Shown one piece after another: positions 25,004 through 36,422 of a stretch of 64,000 nt of DNA. Below the pieces are notes generated by a model. That model was not told the DNA's origin. It saw only the letters and a program-made list of their open reading frames with translations, and made no database searches. Each line of letters starts with the position of its first letter. Positions within the stretch are counted from its first letter, which is position 1. Source of the stretch: Brevinematales bacterium (GTDB lineage: Bacteria > Spirochaetota > Brevinematia > Brevinematales > GWF1-51-8); the NCBI GenBank assembly GCA_020059465.1, contig JAGVBZ010000021.1:43937-107936 (forward strand), in the 5' to 3' direction. Position numbers and translations under genes: made by a program.

Positions 25004-27580
25004 ATGAACCTCAGTAAAATGACCCTGAAATCGAGGGAAGCGTTCGAGAAGTCAGTAGAACTCGCATCGTCGATGAACCATCAGGAGATCGGCTCTGAAC
25101 ACCTCCTGCTTACCATGCTTAGTCAGGACGACGGGCTGGTGCTCCCTATCCTGAATAATATGGAAGCGAACATCGGACTTCTGCGTTCCCGTCTGGAAGA
25201 CCGCCTGAAGCAGAAGCCGCGCATCCAGGGTGCGGGGCAGAATTTTATGTCTAAGGAACTGAACCTCGCCGTCGAGCGCGCATCGAAGGAAGGCGCGCGG
25301 CTGCATGACGAATATATAAGTACCGAACATCTATTAATTGGTGTCGTATCCTCTCAGGACGCTTCTCTGAAAGCGTTGTTTCAGGAAACAAATATCAAGT
25401 ACGACAGCATCCTTCTCGCGCTGAAAAACGTACGCGGTTCCCACCGTATCACCGACGAGGCGCCGGAAGGGAAATTCCGCGCGCTCGATAAGTACACCCG
25501 CGACCTCACCGATCTGGCGCGGCAGGGAAAGATCGACCCGGTGATCGGGCGTGACGGCGAGATACGCCGTTCGATGCAGGTACTATCCCGCCGGACGAAG
25601 AACAATCCCGTGCTGATCGGTGAGGCGGGGGTCGGGAAAACCGCGATCGCAGAGGGTTTGGCCCGACGTATCATCGCGGGCGACGTTCCCGAAGGGCTGC
25701 GCGGAAAACGAATTCTTTCGCTCGACCTCGGCCTGCTGATCGCCGGGACTAAGTACCGCGGCGAATTCGAGGACCGGCTCAAGGCGCTCCTGAAAGAACT
25801 GACCGAGAGCGAGGGGGAGGCCATCCTGTTTATCGACGAACTGCATACGGTTGTCGGCGCAGGTTCCGCGGAGGGCGCGATGGACGCGGGAAATATGCTC
25901 AAACCCGCTCTCGCGCGCGGCGAAATCCGTGTGATCGGCGCGACCACTCTCGACGAGTACCGGAAGTATATCGAGAAGGATAAGGCGCTCGAGCGCCGTT
26001 TCCAGCCCGTCAATGTGCCCGAACCCTCGGTCGAGGATACCATCTCAATTCTGCGGGGTATCAGGGAGAAGTATGAGGTGCATCACGGTATCAAGATAGA
26101 GGACTCCGCATTAGTCGCCGCGGCTCAACTCTCGACCCGTTATATCACCGAGCGTCATCTGCCCGATAAAGCGATCGACCTCGTGGACGAGGCGGCGTCG
26201 AAGATCAGGATGGAGATCGAGTCCCAGCCGCAGGTTATCGACGACCTCGACCGCAGGGTGACCCGTCTCGCGATAGAAAAACAGGCCCTCGCCCGGGAAC
26301 GCGACAAGGACTCGAAGGAACGCCTCGCGTCGATAGAAAAGGAACTCGCCGATCTGCGCGAACAGCTTTCCGGCTACAAGGCGCAGTGGGAAAAGGAAAA
26401 AGAAATTATCCGTCAGATAAAGGATACCAACGCACAGATCGACAACCTGCGCGGGGAGGAGGAACGATCCGAACGCGCGGGCGATCTCAACCGTGTCGCG
26501 GAAATCCGTTACGGGCTTATCCCCGAGAACGAGAAACTCCTGAAAGGGCTGCAGACAAAACTGAAGGATATACAGGGAGACCGCCCGCTTCTCCGCGAGG
26601 AGATCACCGACGAGGATATCGCGCGGATCGTTTCCGAATGGACGGGGGTACCGGTATCGCGGATGCTCGAATCGGAGAAGCAGAAGCTCATCCGTCTCGA
26701 GGACGAACTCGCGAAGAAGGTGATCGGACAGGAGGCCGCGATATCCGCGGTCGCCAACGCGGTACGCCGTTCACGCGCGGGACTGCAGGAAGAATCGCGC
26801 CCGATCGGGAGTTTCCTGTTCCTCGGCCCCACCGGCGTAGGAAAGACCGAACTCTCGAAGACCCTCGCGCGGTTTATGTTCGACACCGACAAGTCTCTCG
26901 TGCGGATCGATATGAGCGAGTATATGGAGAAATTCTCCGTACAGCGCCTGATCGGCGCGCCTCCGGGATATGTCGGGTACGAGGAGGGCGGACAGCTCAC
27001 CGAAGTCGTGCGCAGGCGGCCGTACGCGGTCGTGCTGTTCGATGAGATCGAAAAGGCGCATCCCGACGTGTTCAACATCCTGCTCCAGATACTGGACGAC
27101 GGGCGTCTCACCGACGGGCAGGGGCGCGTGGTGAACTTCACGAATACGGTCATTATTATGACATCGAACGCCGGCTCGAATATTATCCACGAATGGGACG
27201 AGGAGAACGACGAACGCCTCCGCGAAAAGATTATGGATGTGCTGAAGGCGCAGTTCCGACCGGAGTTCCTGAATCGTATCGACGAGATTATCACATTCCG
27301 CGCGCTGTCGCAGGAAGATATCCTGAATATTGTGGATATCCGACTCGCTGAAGTCGCTAAGCGTCTCGAGGCAAAGAAGCTGAAGCTCGACGTCACCCCG
27401 AAGGCGAAGGCATGGCTCGCGAAGCACGGCTACGACCCGCATTTCGGCGCGCGGCCCTTGAAGCGGGTTATCCAGCGCGAGATACTCGACAAGCTCGCGG
27501 TCGCGATGCTCGCGGGGAATTACCCTGAGGGGCAGACGGTCAAGGCAGACGCGGACGATCAGGGAATTATTATTAAATAG
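25004..27580 (+). CDS. clpB: ClpB (Hsp104-type) disaggregase
   Basis: 858 residues, full length. ClpB works as a hexamer with DnaK to pull proteins out of aggregates. Domains: double Clp_N (about 3-145), NBD1 with Walker [14 protein letters not shown] and Walker [10 protein letters not shown], the ClpB-specific coiled-coil M domain (about 395-525), and NBD2 with [26 protein letters not shown] and the arginine-rich ending [11 protein letters not shown]. Start: ATG at 25004 with AGGAGG 6-7 bases upstream; the longer frame from 24953 lacks a ribosome-binding site. No dnaK, grpE or groEL nearby. A strong terminator follows immediately. Confidence 0.97.
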   Translation: MNLSKMTLKSREAFEKSVELASSMNHQEIGSEHLLLTMLSQDDGLVLPILNNMEANIGLLRSRLEDRLKQKPRIQGAGQNFMSKELNLAVERASKEGARLHDEYISTEHLLIGVVSSQDASLKALFQETNIKYDSILLALKNVRGSHRITDEAPEGKFRALDKYTRDLTDLARQGKIDPVIGRDGEIRRSMQVLSRRTKNNPVLIGEAGVGKTAIAEGLARRIIAGDVPEGLRGKRILSLDLGLLIAGTKYRGEFEDRLKALLKELTESEGEAILFIDELHTVVGAGSAEGAMDAGNMLKPALARGEIRVIGATTLDEYRKYIEKDKALERRFQPVNVPEPSVEDTISILRGIREKYEVHHGIKIEDSALVAAAQLSTRYITERHLPDKAIDLVDEAASKIRMEIESQPQVIDDLDRRVTRLAIEKQALARERDKDSKERLASIEKELADLREQLSGYKAQWEKEKEIIRQIKDTNAQIDNLRGEEERSERAGDLNRVAEIRYGLIPENEKLLKGLQTKLKDIQGDRPLLREEITDEDIARIVSEWTGVPVSRMLESEKQKLIRLEDELAKKVIGQEAAISAVANAVRRSRAGLQEESRPIGSFLFLGPTGVGKTELSKTLARFMFDTDKSLVRIDMSEYMEKFSVQRLIGAPPGYVGYEEGGQLTEVVRRRPYAVVLFDEIEKAHPDVFNILLQILDDGRLTDGQGRVVNFTNTVIIMTSNAGSNIIHEWDEENDERLREKIMDVLKAQFRPEFLNRIDEIITFRALSQEDILNIVDIRLAEVAKRLEAKKLKLDVTPKAKAWLAKHGYDPHFGARPLKRVIQREILDKLAVAMLAGNYPEGQTVKADADDQGIIIK

Positions 27581-27587
27581 AATTAAG

Positions 27588-27615
27588 CCCCCGGTGATTG
27601 CCGGGGGATGTTTTT
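27588..27615 (+). terminator. Rho-independent terminator of clpB
   Basis: CCCCCGG / CCGGGGG stem with a 6-base loop, then ATGTTTTT. It begins 8 bases after the clpB stop. Confidence 0.85.
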
Positions 27616-27658
27616 ATTCATGACAGGAATCCATTTAAAGACGTGTCTATAGAATTTC

Positions 27659-28348
27659 CTATCTTCTTCCCCTATACACCGCGAAGTTATAATACTTCCA
27701 TACGACGTCTGTCTCCCCGAAGCCGCATTCACTCATCATAGCGAGATGCCTTGTCAATACTTCCGGGCGGTCTTCGTCATGGTACTTATTTATCCACGTA
27801 TTCTCTATTTCGTCCGCCGGAACTTTTTTCAGCATGAAGTTCTTCCATCGCTCAAGGTACATATCCTGCAATCTGTCCGACGAGCCCAGCACAATATCGG
27901 CGTTCACAAATACCCCGCCCGGCGCGAGCGCGTTATAAATTCTCCGGTAGAATTCCAGCTTCTCATCGAGGGTCTCGATATGATGCAATGCGAGCGAAGA
28001 CACGGCGAGGTCGTACTGCCTGTCGAACAGGTAATCGGCGAAACTCCCCTGCTCGAAGCGGACATCCGGATACTCGCGAAGTTTGTACCGCGCGATATCG
28101 AGCATTTTCGCTGAAAGGTCCATACATGTCATGCTCGCGTGCGGATAGTGTTTCAGTATTTCGAGCGCGGACGTACCAGTACCGCATCCGAGATCGATGA
28201 CCTCGACCGGCGCGCCGCGATCGAGGCAAACCGACAGCGCGAGCGCTTCGATCATTGCGGGATAGTACGGCACAAGCCTCAGGATGATATTATCGAATTC
28301 CCGGGCTTCGTTGTCAAAATGGGTTTTAATCCGGTTTGTATGGCGCAT
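27659..28348 (-). CDS. Class I SAM-dependent methyltransferase
   Basis: 229 residues. Motif I VIDLGCGTGTSALEIL (about 50-65), then CMDLSAKMLDIARYKL, motif IV YDLAVSSLALHHIE and LAPGGVFVNADIVLG mark a Rossmann-fold methyltransferase of the Methyltransf_11/12/25 group. The N-terminus FDNEAREFDNIILRLVPYYPAMIEAL resembles small-molecule (tRNA cmoA- or trans-aconitate-like) enzymes, but the substrate cannot be inferred. It starts 9 bases after the adenylate cyclase stop and is presumably the second gene of that transcript. Confidence 0.9.
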   Translation of the reverse strand: MRHTNRIKTHFDNEAREFDNIILRLVPYYPAMIEALALSVCLDRGAPVEVIDLGCGTGTSALEILKHYPHASMTCMDLSAKMLDIARYKLREYPDVRFEQGSFADYLFDRQYDLAVSSLALHHIETLDEKLEFYRRIYNALAPGGVFVNADIVLGSSDRLQDMYLERWKNFMLKKVPADEIENTWINKYHDEDRPEVLTRHLAMMSECGFGETDVVWKYYNFAVYRGRR

Positions 28349-28356
28349 CGACCACC

Positions 28357-29634
28357 TCAGATTTTTTCTTCAACCGCATAGACCTGAATTTTATCCTTTT
28401 TCCCTTTTACCTCGACCGGGTCCATGGGTACTAAAGAATATTCTTCGCCAATACCCTTTCTGGTCTGTTCGTCCACCAGCAGAGCGCGCCCGAAGTGCTT
28501 GCACAATCCTTCGATCCGGGAGGCAGTATTGACTGTATCGCCGATAGCTGTGAATTCCATCCGCTCGCTGCTCCCGATATTTCCGACAATCGCCGGCCCT
28601 GTCGAAATCCCGATACCGATACTGATCTCCGGCTTTCCCGAAGCGGTAAGTTCCGCGTTCAGCCGGACAAGCCGTTCGCGGATTTTCATAGCGGCGCGGA
28701 CAGCTCTCAGCCTGAAATCTTCCATATGTATAGGCGCTCCGAACAGCGCCATCAGACAGTCCCCTATCATCTTATCCACAATCCCTTCCTGCTCGAATAC
28801 CGCGGGAGTCATCAGAGAAAAAAAACGGTTCAGAAGCGCCACAATTTCGGCGGGGGATGTTTTTTCTGAAAATGAGGTAAAATTTCTGATATCGCAGAAA
28901 AGTACGGAGATTATTTTTTCCTCGCCTCCCAGTTCCAATTCGCCGCTCAACGCCTTTTCGGCGACCTCCGCCGAAACATACCGTCCGAACACGCCCGTCA
29001 CATAGAGTTTTTCCTCCAGGCGTTTATAGTTTTCCTCGATAATACTTCTCGCGTAGTTGCTGATGAACGAAGTCAGGAAAACCGACGCGAGCACGATGCT
29101 CAACACTGTGAAATATGAAAAAATCCATAGAGGAATAAAAGGATTGACAGTCAGTATATCCCAGATCATTACAGCAATTGTCAGCAAAAATACCGTTAAC
29201 CCGTTAAAAAACGTCAGATTCCGGTCGAACCTGAATCCCGATAACGCGATGATAAAAAATGATGCCGTAAATGCGGGAACATGTACTGCGAGCGGATAGA
29301 ATTCGCGGGGAATCATAATCCGAATTAAAATCAGCATCATGGACAGAAACAGAATATCTGTCAGCGAAACGATATACTTAACCCAGGAGCGGTAGGTTTT
29401 TGCGGAATTCGCCCGGAGAACAGCAGCATCCATAATGATCATTACCGGAAGCGAAATCATCACTCCGTAGAACATCAGGTCGAGTTCCGTCCCCATCACC
29501 AGACGGGCTAAAACGGCGATGAATGTTGATATCGCGTGTATTGTTATCCTAAAAATATGAATTCGGGCTTCGGTGGCTATCTCCCGCTGCTCTAAAAATT
29601 CCTGTAACGAATCCGGCCGGTCAGGTTTTTTCAT
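28357..29634 (-). CDS. Membrane class III adenylate/guanylate cyclase
   Basis: 425 residues. About six membrane helices (roughly 28-48, 52-72, 84-106, 112-130, 138-160, 168-192) lead through a short coiled linker to the FGRYVSAEVAEKAL motif and a class III cyclase domain (about 232-420). Both metal-binding aspartates are present: FCDIRNFTSFSE and KMIGDCLMALFGAP. The later AIGDTVNTASRIE block is also intact. The product, cAMP or cGMP, should be second messenger for cNMP-binding proteins such as the one at 49790. AGGCGG precedes the ATG and a promoter lies upstream. The methyltransferase gene follows after 9 bases. Confidence 0.93.
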   Translation of the reverse strand: MKKPDRPDSLQEFLEQREIATEARIHIFRITIHAISTFIAVLARLVMGTELDLMFYGVMISLPVMIIMDAAVLRANSAKTYRSWVKYIVSLTDILFLSMMLILIRIMIPREFYPLAVHVPAFTASFFIIALSGFRFDRNLTFFNGLTVFLLTIAVMIWDILTVNPFIPLWIFSYFTVLSIVLASVFLTSFISNYARSIIEENYKRLEEKLYVTGVFGRYVSAEVAEKALSGELELGGEEKIISVLFCDIRNFTSFSEKTSPAEIVALLNRFFSLMTPAVFEQEGIVDKMIGDCLMALFGAPIHMEDFRLRAVRAAMKIRERLVRLNAELTASGKPEISIGIGISTGPAIVGNIGSSERMEFTAIGDTVNTASRIEGLCKHFGRALLVDEQTRKGIGEEYSLVPMDPVEVKGKKDKIQVYAVEEKI

Positions 29635-29701
29635 TATATCCGCCTTTCGCCCTGTTTAAAGCGATACGATCTTTTCACGCCCATACGGACAGGGTTTGCT
29701 T

Positions 29702-29729
29702 ATTTTAACATACCGATGGTTTTTGTCAA
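29702..29729 (-). promoter_or_regulatory. Promoter of the adenylate cyclase gene
   Basis: Minus strand perfect TTGACA (29729-29724), 16-base spacer, TAAAAT (29707-29702). The 5' untranslated region would be about 60 bases. Confidence 0.65.
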
Positions 29730-30000
29730 TAGATGAAAACTACACCACCACTTCCGTGAACAGAGCGGCAGGCTTTTCAGTAAGTATTCAGTCCCGAATA
29801 CCATGACCATCCCGGTCGATGCGGCGGTTGACAGATACTGATGCAGCGCTATAAACGTATCGGTATCGAAAATAGATTCTTGTGCATATCGCATTATTTT
29901 TCAAAGTGCATTACGCATGCGATTTGTGAGAAAACCGTGATGCTGAAGGAATCATCAGATTCTATCTTATTAGCAGACATGCAGTTATTTTTTATGCCGA

Positions 30001-30028
30001 TTGGCATGATTCTTGATGTATATATTAT
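30001..30028 (+). promoter_or_regulatory. Promoter of the secreted alpha-amylase gene
   Basis: TTGGCA (30001-30006), 16-base spacer, TATTAT (30023-30028). The -10 box abuts the operator-like dyad that follows. Confidence 0.55.
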
Positions 30029-30041
30029 GTAAGCGCTATCA
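30028..30041. promoter_or_regulatory. LacI/CcpA-type operator-like site in front of alpha-amylase
   Basis: TGTAAGCGCTATCA matches the LacI-family/cre consensus TGWAAGCGCTTWCA at 13 of 14 positions. It starts at the last base of the -10 box, where a bound repressor would block transcription. A 14/14 match lies at 62852 before another secreted glucan enzyme. Confidence 0.55.
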
Positions 30042-30108
30042 CAGCTTTTTCAGTTAATGAAAAATTTAATTCAGTTTTTCACGTATTAATTTAGTAATGG
30101 AGGTTATT

Positions 30109-31881
30109 ATGAAAAAGTTCGCTTTTGCCGGGATACTTCTATCCCTCATCATGGCCACGGTTTCGACATCCTTTGCCGGAGTTCTCGACGCTTCTTCCAA
30201 AGAAGTGATGATCCAAGGTTTCCATTGGGAATCCCATCAGGCAAACACTTGGTGGACAACTGTGCAATCCAAGGCGGGTGATCTTGCCGCCTCCGGTATC
30301 AATATAGTCTGGTTCCCTCCGTCTTCAGCGGCGGCAAGCGATGAAGGTTATCTCCCCAACCGTCTGTATATTCAGACATCAAAATACGGTACCGAAGCTC
30401 AACTGAAGTCCGCAATCGGCGCTCTCCACCAGGTGGGGATTAAGGCTGTCGCGGATATCGTCATCAACCATCGTGTAGGCACGCTCGGTTGGGCCGATTT
30501 CACCGATCCCGTCTGGGGAGCCGACTCGGTATGTTCCGGCGACGAATGGCCCGGTGCGACCGGCAGCCCTGATACCGGCGAAGCTTACGGCCCCGCCCGC
30601 GATATCGACCATACCAAGACCTATGTCCAGAACAGCATCAAGGACTGGATGAACTGGCTGAAATCATATATCGGTTATGACGGATGGCGTTATGACTATG
30701 TCCGCGGTTACAGCGGTTATTACAACCAGATGTACAACAACGCGACTTCCCCTTATATTTCGATCGGCGAAAACTGGCCGAACTTCGATGTTAATAATCC
30801 CAATGCCAGCCGTCAGGCTTTGTGCGACTGGATTAACGCCACCGGGGGAACCTCCGGCGCGTTCGACTTCACCACCAAAGGCCTTCTCGGACAGGCGTGC
30901 GCGAACAGCGAATTCTGGCGCCTGAAAGATTCTGCAGGTAAACCTGCCGGTCTGATCGGATGGTGGCCTGTCAAGGCGGTTACCTTTATCGATAATCATG
31001 ACACCGGCCCCAGCACCCCCGGCGGACTGAACTACTGGCCATTCCCTTCGGATAAAGTAATGTGGGGTTACGCTTACATTTTGACACACCCCGGTGTTCC
31101 CTGTATTTATTGGGTGCATTTTTATGATTGGGGTCTTCAGAACGCCATCAAGACTTTGATATCGATCCGCAAAAACAACGGTCTCAGTTCGACGAGCGCC
31201 GTAAGCATTATGGCCGCAGACTCCTCGAAATACGCCGCGATCATAGACGGTAAAGTAGCGGTCAAGATAGGCAACGGCAGTTGGGATCCCGGCGCCGGAT
31301 GGACTATCGCAGCAAGCGGTTCCGGTTACGCTGTATGGACAAAGAGCACAACTCCTCCTCCTTCCGGAACGATCCGCACCGTAGTATTCATGTTTAAAGA
31401 AACCACTCCCGGTCAGGATATCTTCATAAAGGGCGGGCATGACGCCGGTCTCGTACCGTCGGTCTACCCTTCGATGGCCGAGCCGATCACCTATAACAAC
31501 ACCAAGAACGCGACAACCGCGCCTATCAAAGCGAACGATGTGTCTCTCGACTGGGGTACCGAATCCGCTCTCGATTGGACCTGTAACGTCTGGCCGTCCT
31601 CATGGGGCACAAAGAAGACCTACGCGGTCGACGGGTACGGCGAAGACCCTGAAAACAATATGGGCCTTCACTGGTGGAAATTCGATGTTAAAATGCAGGG
31701 CGCCAAAGGCGACTGGTATGAGTTCAAGGCCTTCATGCGCGAACGCACGAGCGAATGGTGGGAAAGCAACCGCGCTCAGGCCGGGACACCGTATGCGACC
31801 ATAAACCACTGGGGTAAGAAAGGCTACATCACCAAGTGTAAGTACAACGACAACTGGGTGGAATTTGTAGCATTGCCCTAA
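30109..31881 (+). CDS. Secreted alpha-amylase (GH13, plant-type) with unassigned C-terminal domain
   Basis: 590 residues. A signal peptide (1-23, ending TSFAG) exports the enzyme. The GH13 barrel (about 28-400) resembles plant and archaeal alpha-amylases: QGFHWES, VADIVINHR, then the nucleophile D196 in GWRYDYVRGYS, acid/base E221 in SIGENW and D298 in FIDNHDTG. A beta domain like the plant Amy C-terminus follows (about 365-410). After a TTPPPSG linker comes a domain of about 165 residues (about 425-590), rich in W and Y; it may bind starch but no known CBM is recognised. ATG at 30109 has GGAGG 7 bases upstream, so the in-frame ATG at 30097 is not used. It likely degrades external starch or glycogen. 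A strong terminator follows. Confidence 0.93.
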   Translation: MKKFAFAGILLSLIMATVSTSFAGVLDASSKEVMIQGFHWESHQANTWWTTVQSKAGDLAASGINIVWFPPSSAAASDEGYLPNRLYIQTSKYGTEAQLKSAIGALHQVGIKAVADIVINHRVGTLGWADFTDPVWGADSVCSGDEWPGATGSPDTGEAYGPARDIDHTKTYVQNSIKDWMNWLKSYIGYDGWRYDYVRGYSGYYNQMYNNATSPYISIGENWPNFDVNNPNASRQALCDWINATGGTSGAFDFTTKGLLGQACANSEFWRLKDSAGKPAGLIGWWPVKAVTFIDNHDTGPSTPGGLNYWPFPSDKVMWGYAYILTHPGVPCIYWVHFYDWGLQNAIKTLISIRKNNGLSSTSAVSIMAADSSKYAAIIDGKVAVKIGNGSWDPGAGWTIAASGSGYAVWTKSTTPPPSGTIRTVVFMFKETTPGQDIFIKGGHDAGLVPSVYPSMAEPITYNNTKNATTAPIKANDVSLDWGTESALDWTCNVWPSSWGTKKTYAVDGYGEDPENNMGLHWWKFDVKMQGAKGDWYEFKAFMRERTSEWWESNRAQAGTPYATINHWGKKGYITKCKYNDNWVEFVALP

Positions 31882-31908
31882 CTTTCAAATAGTCCTTCTC
31901 AATACCCG

Positions 31909-31941
31909 AAAGGGCAGGGATCCTCACCCTGCCCTTTTTTG
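31909..31941 (+). terminator. Rho-independent terminator of the alpha-amylase gene
   Basis: AGGGCAGGG / CCCTGCCCT stem, 7-base loop, then six T residues. Confidence 0.9.
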
Positions 31942-31967
31942 TTTTATTTAGCATGATGGGATAAAAT
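31939..31967 (+). promoter_or_regulatory. Possible promoter of the lipoprotein gene at 31984
   Basis: TTGTTT (31939-31944), 17-base spacer, TAAAAT (31962-31967). It begins in the T-tract of the preceding terminator. Confidence 0.45.
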
Positions 31968-31983
31968 ATACCGGGAGCAAAAT

Positions 31984-32853
31984 ATGATCAGAATATCCGC
32001 GCTGATAATCGTTCTTTTCCTTTCGGTCTCATGTTCGGGAGAGACGGGAAAGAGTTCCCCGTTCATCGAAACCCCCGGCACAAACGGTACGATACTCGCG
32101 TACGACGGCAATACCCTGCTCATCCGTTATCACGACACCAACTATCTTACAAACATCGGGCTGAAAGACCCCATGCTCTACTCGAGCAATATTCTCATCG
32201 GAGTGTATAACGGAAAGCTGTGGCGAATCGAACTGGCAGTTTCCGGGCCGGTATGGTCACAGTTCGGCGACGGGACAAGCCTGTTCACGGACTCGGGATT
32301 AGTGTACACCATCGACGGTAGCCGGCTGCGGTACTACAAAGGTTTTATCCCGCAGAACAGCTTCGAGCTGCCCGGCGGATTATCGGATGTCCAAATGTGG
32401 GGCGGGAAATTCCTGATCGGGAAGAAGGACGGCAGGCTGACAGTCTTCGAATCCGCCGGCGAGACGGGCATGCTTTTCCGGCAGACCGCCGAAATTCCCG
32501 AAGCCGTGATGTGGATAGTTCACCCGTCGTCGCCGTATGTATTCTACTCCGACCGCAACGACCGCCTGTTTGTATACAACCTTTTCAGCAAAACTTCCGA
32601 GTTTATCGACGCCCCGCCGTTCGAGATCACCCGGATGGAGATCCTTCGCGACGAGAGCAGTCTCATGGTCTACAGCGCGGGACGTGTTTTTATCTACGCG
32701 GAATGCGCCAACCGGAATATCACCGGCCTTTCCATATCGCCGCTCGATATTTCCGCCGACGGCAGCGGGAAATTCTATTATTTCCTCTATCCGGGAAAAA
32801 TTGAGATTTGGACGAAAGTGGGCGGGATGAAAGAGGGCGAGATAAAGTTTTAA
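31984..32853 (+). CDS. Lipoprotein of unknown function, beta-propeller-like
   Basis: 289 residues. Signal peptide with lipobox SVSC places the lipidated cysteine at 17. The mature part is made of short strand-rich repeats (GTILAYDGNTLLIRY, NILIGVYNGKLWRI, GKFLIGKKDGRLTVF, SSPYVFYSDRNDRLFVY), each about 40 residues, suggesting a five- to six-bladed propeller. No enzyme motif is seen. It sits between terminators on both sides, so it is a single-gene unit beside the alpha-amylase. Whether it has a role in glucan use is unknown. Confidence 0.72.
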   Translation: MIRISALIIVLFLSVSCSGETGKSSPFIETPGTNGTILAYDGNTLLIRYHDTNYLTNIGLKDPMLYSSNILIGVYNGKLWRIELAVSGPVWSQFGDGTSLFTDSGLVYTIDGSRLRYYKGFIPQNSFELPGGLSDVQMWGGKFLIGKKDGRLTVFESAGETGMLFRQTAEIPEAVMWIVHPSSPYVFYSDRNDRLFVYNLFSKTSEFIDAPPFEITRMEILRDESSLMVYSAGRVFIYAECANRNITGLSISPLDISADGSGKFYYFLYPGKIEIWTKVGGMKEGEIKF

Positions 32854-32858
32854 TAAAA

Positions 32859-32903
32859 AAAGGACGGCACTTCGACTTCGCTCAGCGACCGGTGCCGTCC
32901 TTT
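32859..32903. terminator. Bidirectional terminator with a dispersed-repeat motif in its loop
   Basis: Twelve-base arms AAAGGACGGCAC / GTGCCGTCCTTT with a 21-base loop, T-rich on both outer sides; it serves the lipoprotein (+) and enolase (-). The loop TTCGACTTCGCTCAGCGACC belongs to the same TGAGC--GTCGAAG repeat type as the array at 2547. Confidence 0.85.
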
Positions 32904-32922
32904 GGTAAATTTTTAGATTCTA

Positions 32923-34275
<1,353 letters not shown>

Positions 34276-34279
34276 TTAT

Positions 34280-34308
34280 AGGATATTTACTAATACCGAA
34301 AATGTCAA
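34280..34308 (-). promoter_or_regulatory. Promoter of eno
   Basis: Minus strand perfect TTGACA (34308-34303), 17-base spacer, TATCCT (34285-34280), 34 bases before the start. Confidence 0.6.
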
Positions 34309-34370
34309 AATAACCCTTTAAGACTTTTCCGTGTAGATTCTCCAAAATTTGCCAGGAATCTCTAGAAAAC

Positions 34371-34399
34371 TTGCGTTATTTATCCCTGAAATATATGCT
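34371..34399 (+). promoter_or_regulatory. Possible promoter of the chemoreceptor gene
   Basis: TTGCGT (34371-34376), 17-base spacer, TATGCT (34394-34399), 17 bases before the ATG. The short leader still holds GGGGGAGG. Confidence 0.5.
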
Positions 34400-34416
34400 T
34401 TTAGGGGGAGGACTAT

Positions 34417-36063
34417 ATGCAGAGGTTTTTCGATTTCTTTCTATCGGGTTACAGCGGGGACAAACTCGAAGTCCGAAAGAAAGTACGCATTCTCCTGATC
34501 ACTAATCTCGTATTAGCGGTATTTGCCGTGATTCTGGGGACAACTATGTTCCTGACCGGGGCCACGGTAGTCGGAATACTCTTGGGCGTCTTTTTCGCGT
34601 TCTGCGACGTTACGATGATACTCATTCGTATGAAAAAATATAAAATTGCCGTGAACCTGTTTATATTCGTGTTATTTGCCATTATGTTCCTCGCGATCAA
34701 GTTCGACCAGTACATCGGTTCCTACGAGACCTATGTTTTCGCTACACTCGGCCTGTTCCTGCTCACCACCACCATTCTGGTCGGATACACCCGTCTTCAG
34801 CCGATAATCGTGACTATCCTTAATGTAGCGGCGATTCTTTTAATATATTTTCTTGATACATACGTCCAGCAGAAATTTTCGATCCTCACCATCGATATCC
34901 AGTCCATTGCGACATCGCTTGTGATGGTCATAGTCGGGGGAATTTTCGGTTCGATCACCCTATCGCTTCAGAAAGAACTTGTCCGCGAAGCCGAAGACCG
35001 CGCAAAAATAAACAGGCTCCGTTTCGAAAAAGTAGACCTGGTTCTAAAGAATGCGCAGGAAAAAACATTAGAAAACAGCAGAACTCTCTCCGAAGCATCC
35101 GAGGCTTCGATAAAAATGATACGCGAGTTTTCCTCTCATCTCGAGGAGATTACCAACGGGATCGAGCAATTATACGCATCTGTGAATTCCTCGTCCGAGG
35201 CAAACTCGAATGTGGTCAAATCATCCGGCATTGTCAAAGATACGGTTGCAAAATATTCCGAACTGGTCGGACATGTCAGTTCCTCCATCGAGGAAATTGT
35301 CACCGCGATCAGGAGCCTCGCAGAAAATGCCAAGTCCAAACGCTCATCGATCAATACTTTGGTCGAAAGCGCGCACGAGGGCGAACAAAAAATCGGTGTA
35401 GGCGTGGAATCGATCAAGGGCATTTCCCAATCGACATCCGGGATGCTAAGCATCGCGGATATGATTACCGATGTCGCAAGCCGTACGAATATGCTCGCGC
35501 TTAATGCATCTATCGAGGCGGCGCATGCGGGAGAGAGCGGTAAGGGTTTTGCTGTAGTCGCGGGTGAGATCCGGAAACTCGCCGAGGAAACCACAAGGAA
35601 CTCAAAAAGCATTACGGAAAATCTAAAGAAAAATATTGAAGAAATTAAAACGACGGTCGAGATCGCCTCGGGCACCGGGGACTCGTTCCAAAAAATCAAT
35701 TCCGAGATCAAGGGCGTCATCACCCTGATCGAGGAAGTAATCGTCGGTGTCGAACAGATGTCGGTCAACGCGGGAGATATACTGACCGCGGTCTCGGAAA
35801 TTATGCAGTCCTCGGTCGGAGTAGATCAGGCGATGCAGGAATCGCAGAATATGATCGCGCTGAGTAACGAGGGTATCGGCAAAGTCAATGAGCTGTCCGA
35901 TGATATTGTATCGCTCATTTCCCATATCGGAGAATCGTTCGAGGCAATGAAGACGGAGGCGGAAAACGCCAACCGTTTCGTTACGGAAAATATGGAAATG
36001 CTGAACGGTTTATATTCGGAGATACGCGATATCGGAGAAGCGGAGAATCTGAACGGTATATAA
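34417..36063 (+). CDS. Methyl-accepting chemotaxis protein with multi-pass membrane N-terminus
   Basis: 548 residues. Six membrane helices (roughly 23-46, 50-70, 76-94, 102-124, 128-146, 160-182) with almost no periplasmic domain and no HAMP, then a long cytoplasmic coiled coil (about 190-545). The signalling tip is intact: [26 protein letters not shown] followed by [16 protein letters not shown], where CheA and CheW bind. The compact membrane sensor suggests it detects a membrane-soluble or energy-state signal. No other che or motility gene is in the window. GGGGGAGG lies 7 bases before the ATG. Confidence 0.93.
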   Translation: MQRFFDFFLSGYSGDKLEVRKKVRILLITNLVLAVFAVILGTTMFLTGATVVGILLGVFFAFCDVTMILIRMKKYKIAVNLFIFVLFAIMFLAIKFDQYIGSYETYVFATLGLFLLTTTILVGYTRLQPIIVTILNVAAILLIYFLDTYVQQKFSILTIDIQSIATSLVMVIVGGIFGSITLSLQKELVREAEDRAKINRLRFEKVDLVLKNAQEKTLENSRTLSEASEASIKMIREFSSHLEEITNGIEQLYASVNSSSEANSNVVKSSGIVKDTVAKYSELVGHVSSSIEEIVTAIRSLAENAKSKRSSINTLVESAHEGEQKIGVGVESIKGISQSTSGMLSIADMITDVASRTNMLALNASIEAAHAGESGKGFAVVAGEIRKLAEETTRNSKSITENLKKNIEEIKTTVEIASGTGDSFQKINSEIKGVITLIEEVIVGVEQMSVNAGDILTAVSEIMQSSVGVDQAMQESQNMIALSNEGIGKVNELSDDIVSLISHIGESFEAMKTEAENANRFVTENMEMLNGLYSEIRDIGEAENLNGI

Positions 36064-36125
36064 AAAATACCGCCCCGCGCCAATTTGTCAAATCAGTACT
36101 TACTCGACAAATCAGCGCGGGACGG
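36062..36125 (-). terminator. Long terminator hairpin (minus strand)
   Basis: CCGCCCCGCGC / GCGCGGGACGG arms (36070-36125) with an inner TTTGTC / GACAAA stem. On the minus strand it is followed by TATTTTTTA, so it ends the unit containing the 65-aa gene. It may also stop plus-strand transcription of the chemoreceptor gene. Confidence 0.75.
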
Positions 36126-36153
36126 CCCCACTTAAAATCGCTTTACCTATACG

Positions 36154-36351
36154 TTAGATGAACATATCCACGGCTTTTCCGTTGTTCTCATCTTTCATCG
36201 CTCCAATCTGGAGCTCTGCGGAGACTTTTACAAACTTCGTACTCATTCCCTGAATAGCATCGATGATCTTCTGTGACAGTTCGTCCATGTTCTGTACAGA
36301 TTTCGCGATCATTTGCGCCGGATTGACCGGGCTTCCTACGCTCCCTACCAT
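36154..36351 (-). CDS. Small protein of unknown function (65 aa)
   Basis: 65 residues. ATG at 36351 is fixed by GGAGGG 5 bases upstream; a longer frame from 36426 has no ribosome-binding site. The protein is mainly one or two amphipathic helices (QMIAKSVQNMDELSQKIIDAIQ and TKFVKVSAELQIGAMKDEN) with a short polar C-terminus. No signal peptide, cysteine or known domain. The shape recalls the small YjfB-type putative motility proteins (a helix followed by a conserved hydrophobic tail), but the resemblance is weak. It lies 71 bases downstream of the 1071-aa secreted protein gene on the same strand and ends at a strong terminator. Confidence 0.7.
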   Translation of the reverse strand: MVGSVGSPVNPAQMIAKSVQNMDELSQKIIDAIQGMSTKFVKVSAELQIGAMKDENNGKAVDMFI

Positions 36352-36422
36352 GTATTTACCCTCCTTGGTATTTCGGTCTCTCGATTTTCGGTTTCGCGCC
36401 CGTAAAAACTTGAGTCCTTTTT

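Larger units (their letters stand above)
29635..30108. other. Divergent gap (474 bases) between cyclase and alpha-amylase
   Basis: Holds the cyclase promoter, the amylase promoter and an operator-like dyad, listed separately. A 14-base dyad ATGCC-GATT-GGCAT (29994-30007) overlaps the amylase -35 box. No credible gene; a 64-codon frame on the minus strand (29700-29894) crosses the cyclase promoter and resembles nothing. Confidence 0.55.

Noticed and set aside
29700..29894. 64-codon minus-strand frame before the cyclase
   Set aside because: It crosses the cyclase promoter, has no ribosome-binding site and shows no known features.
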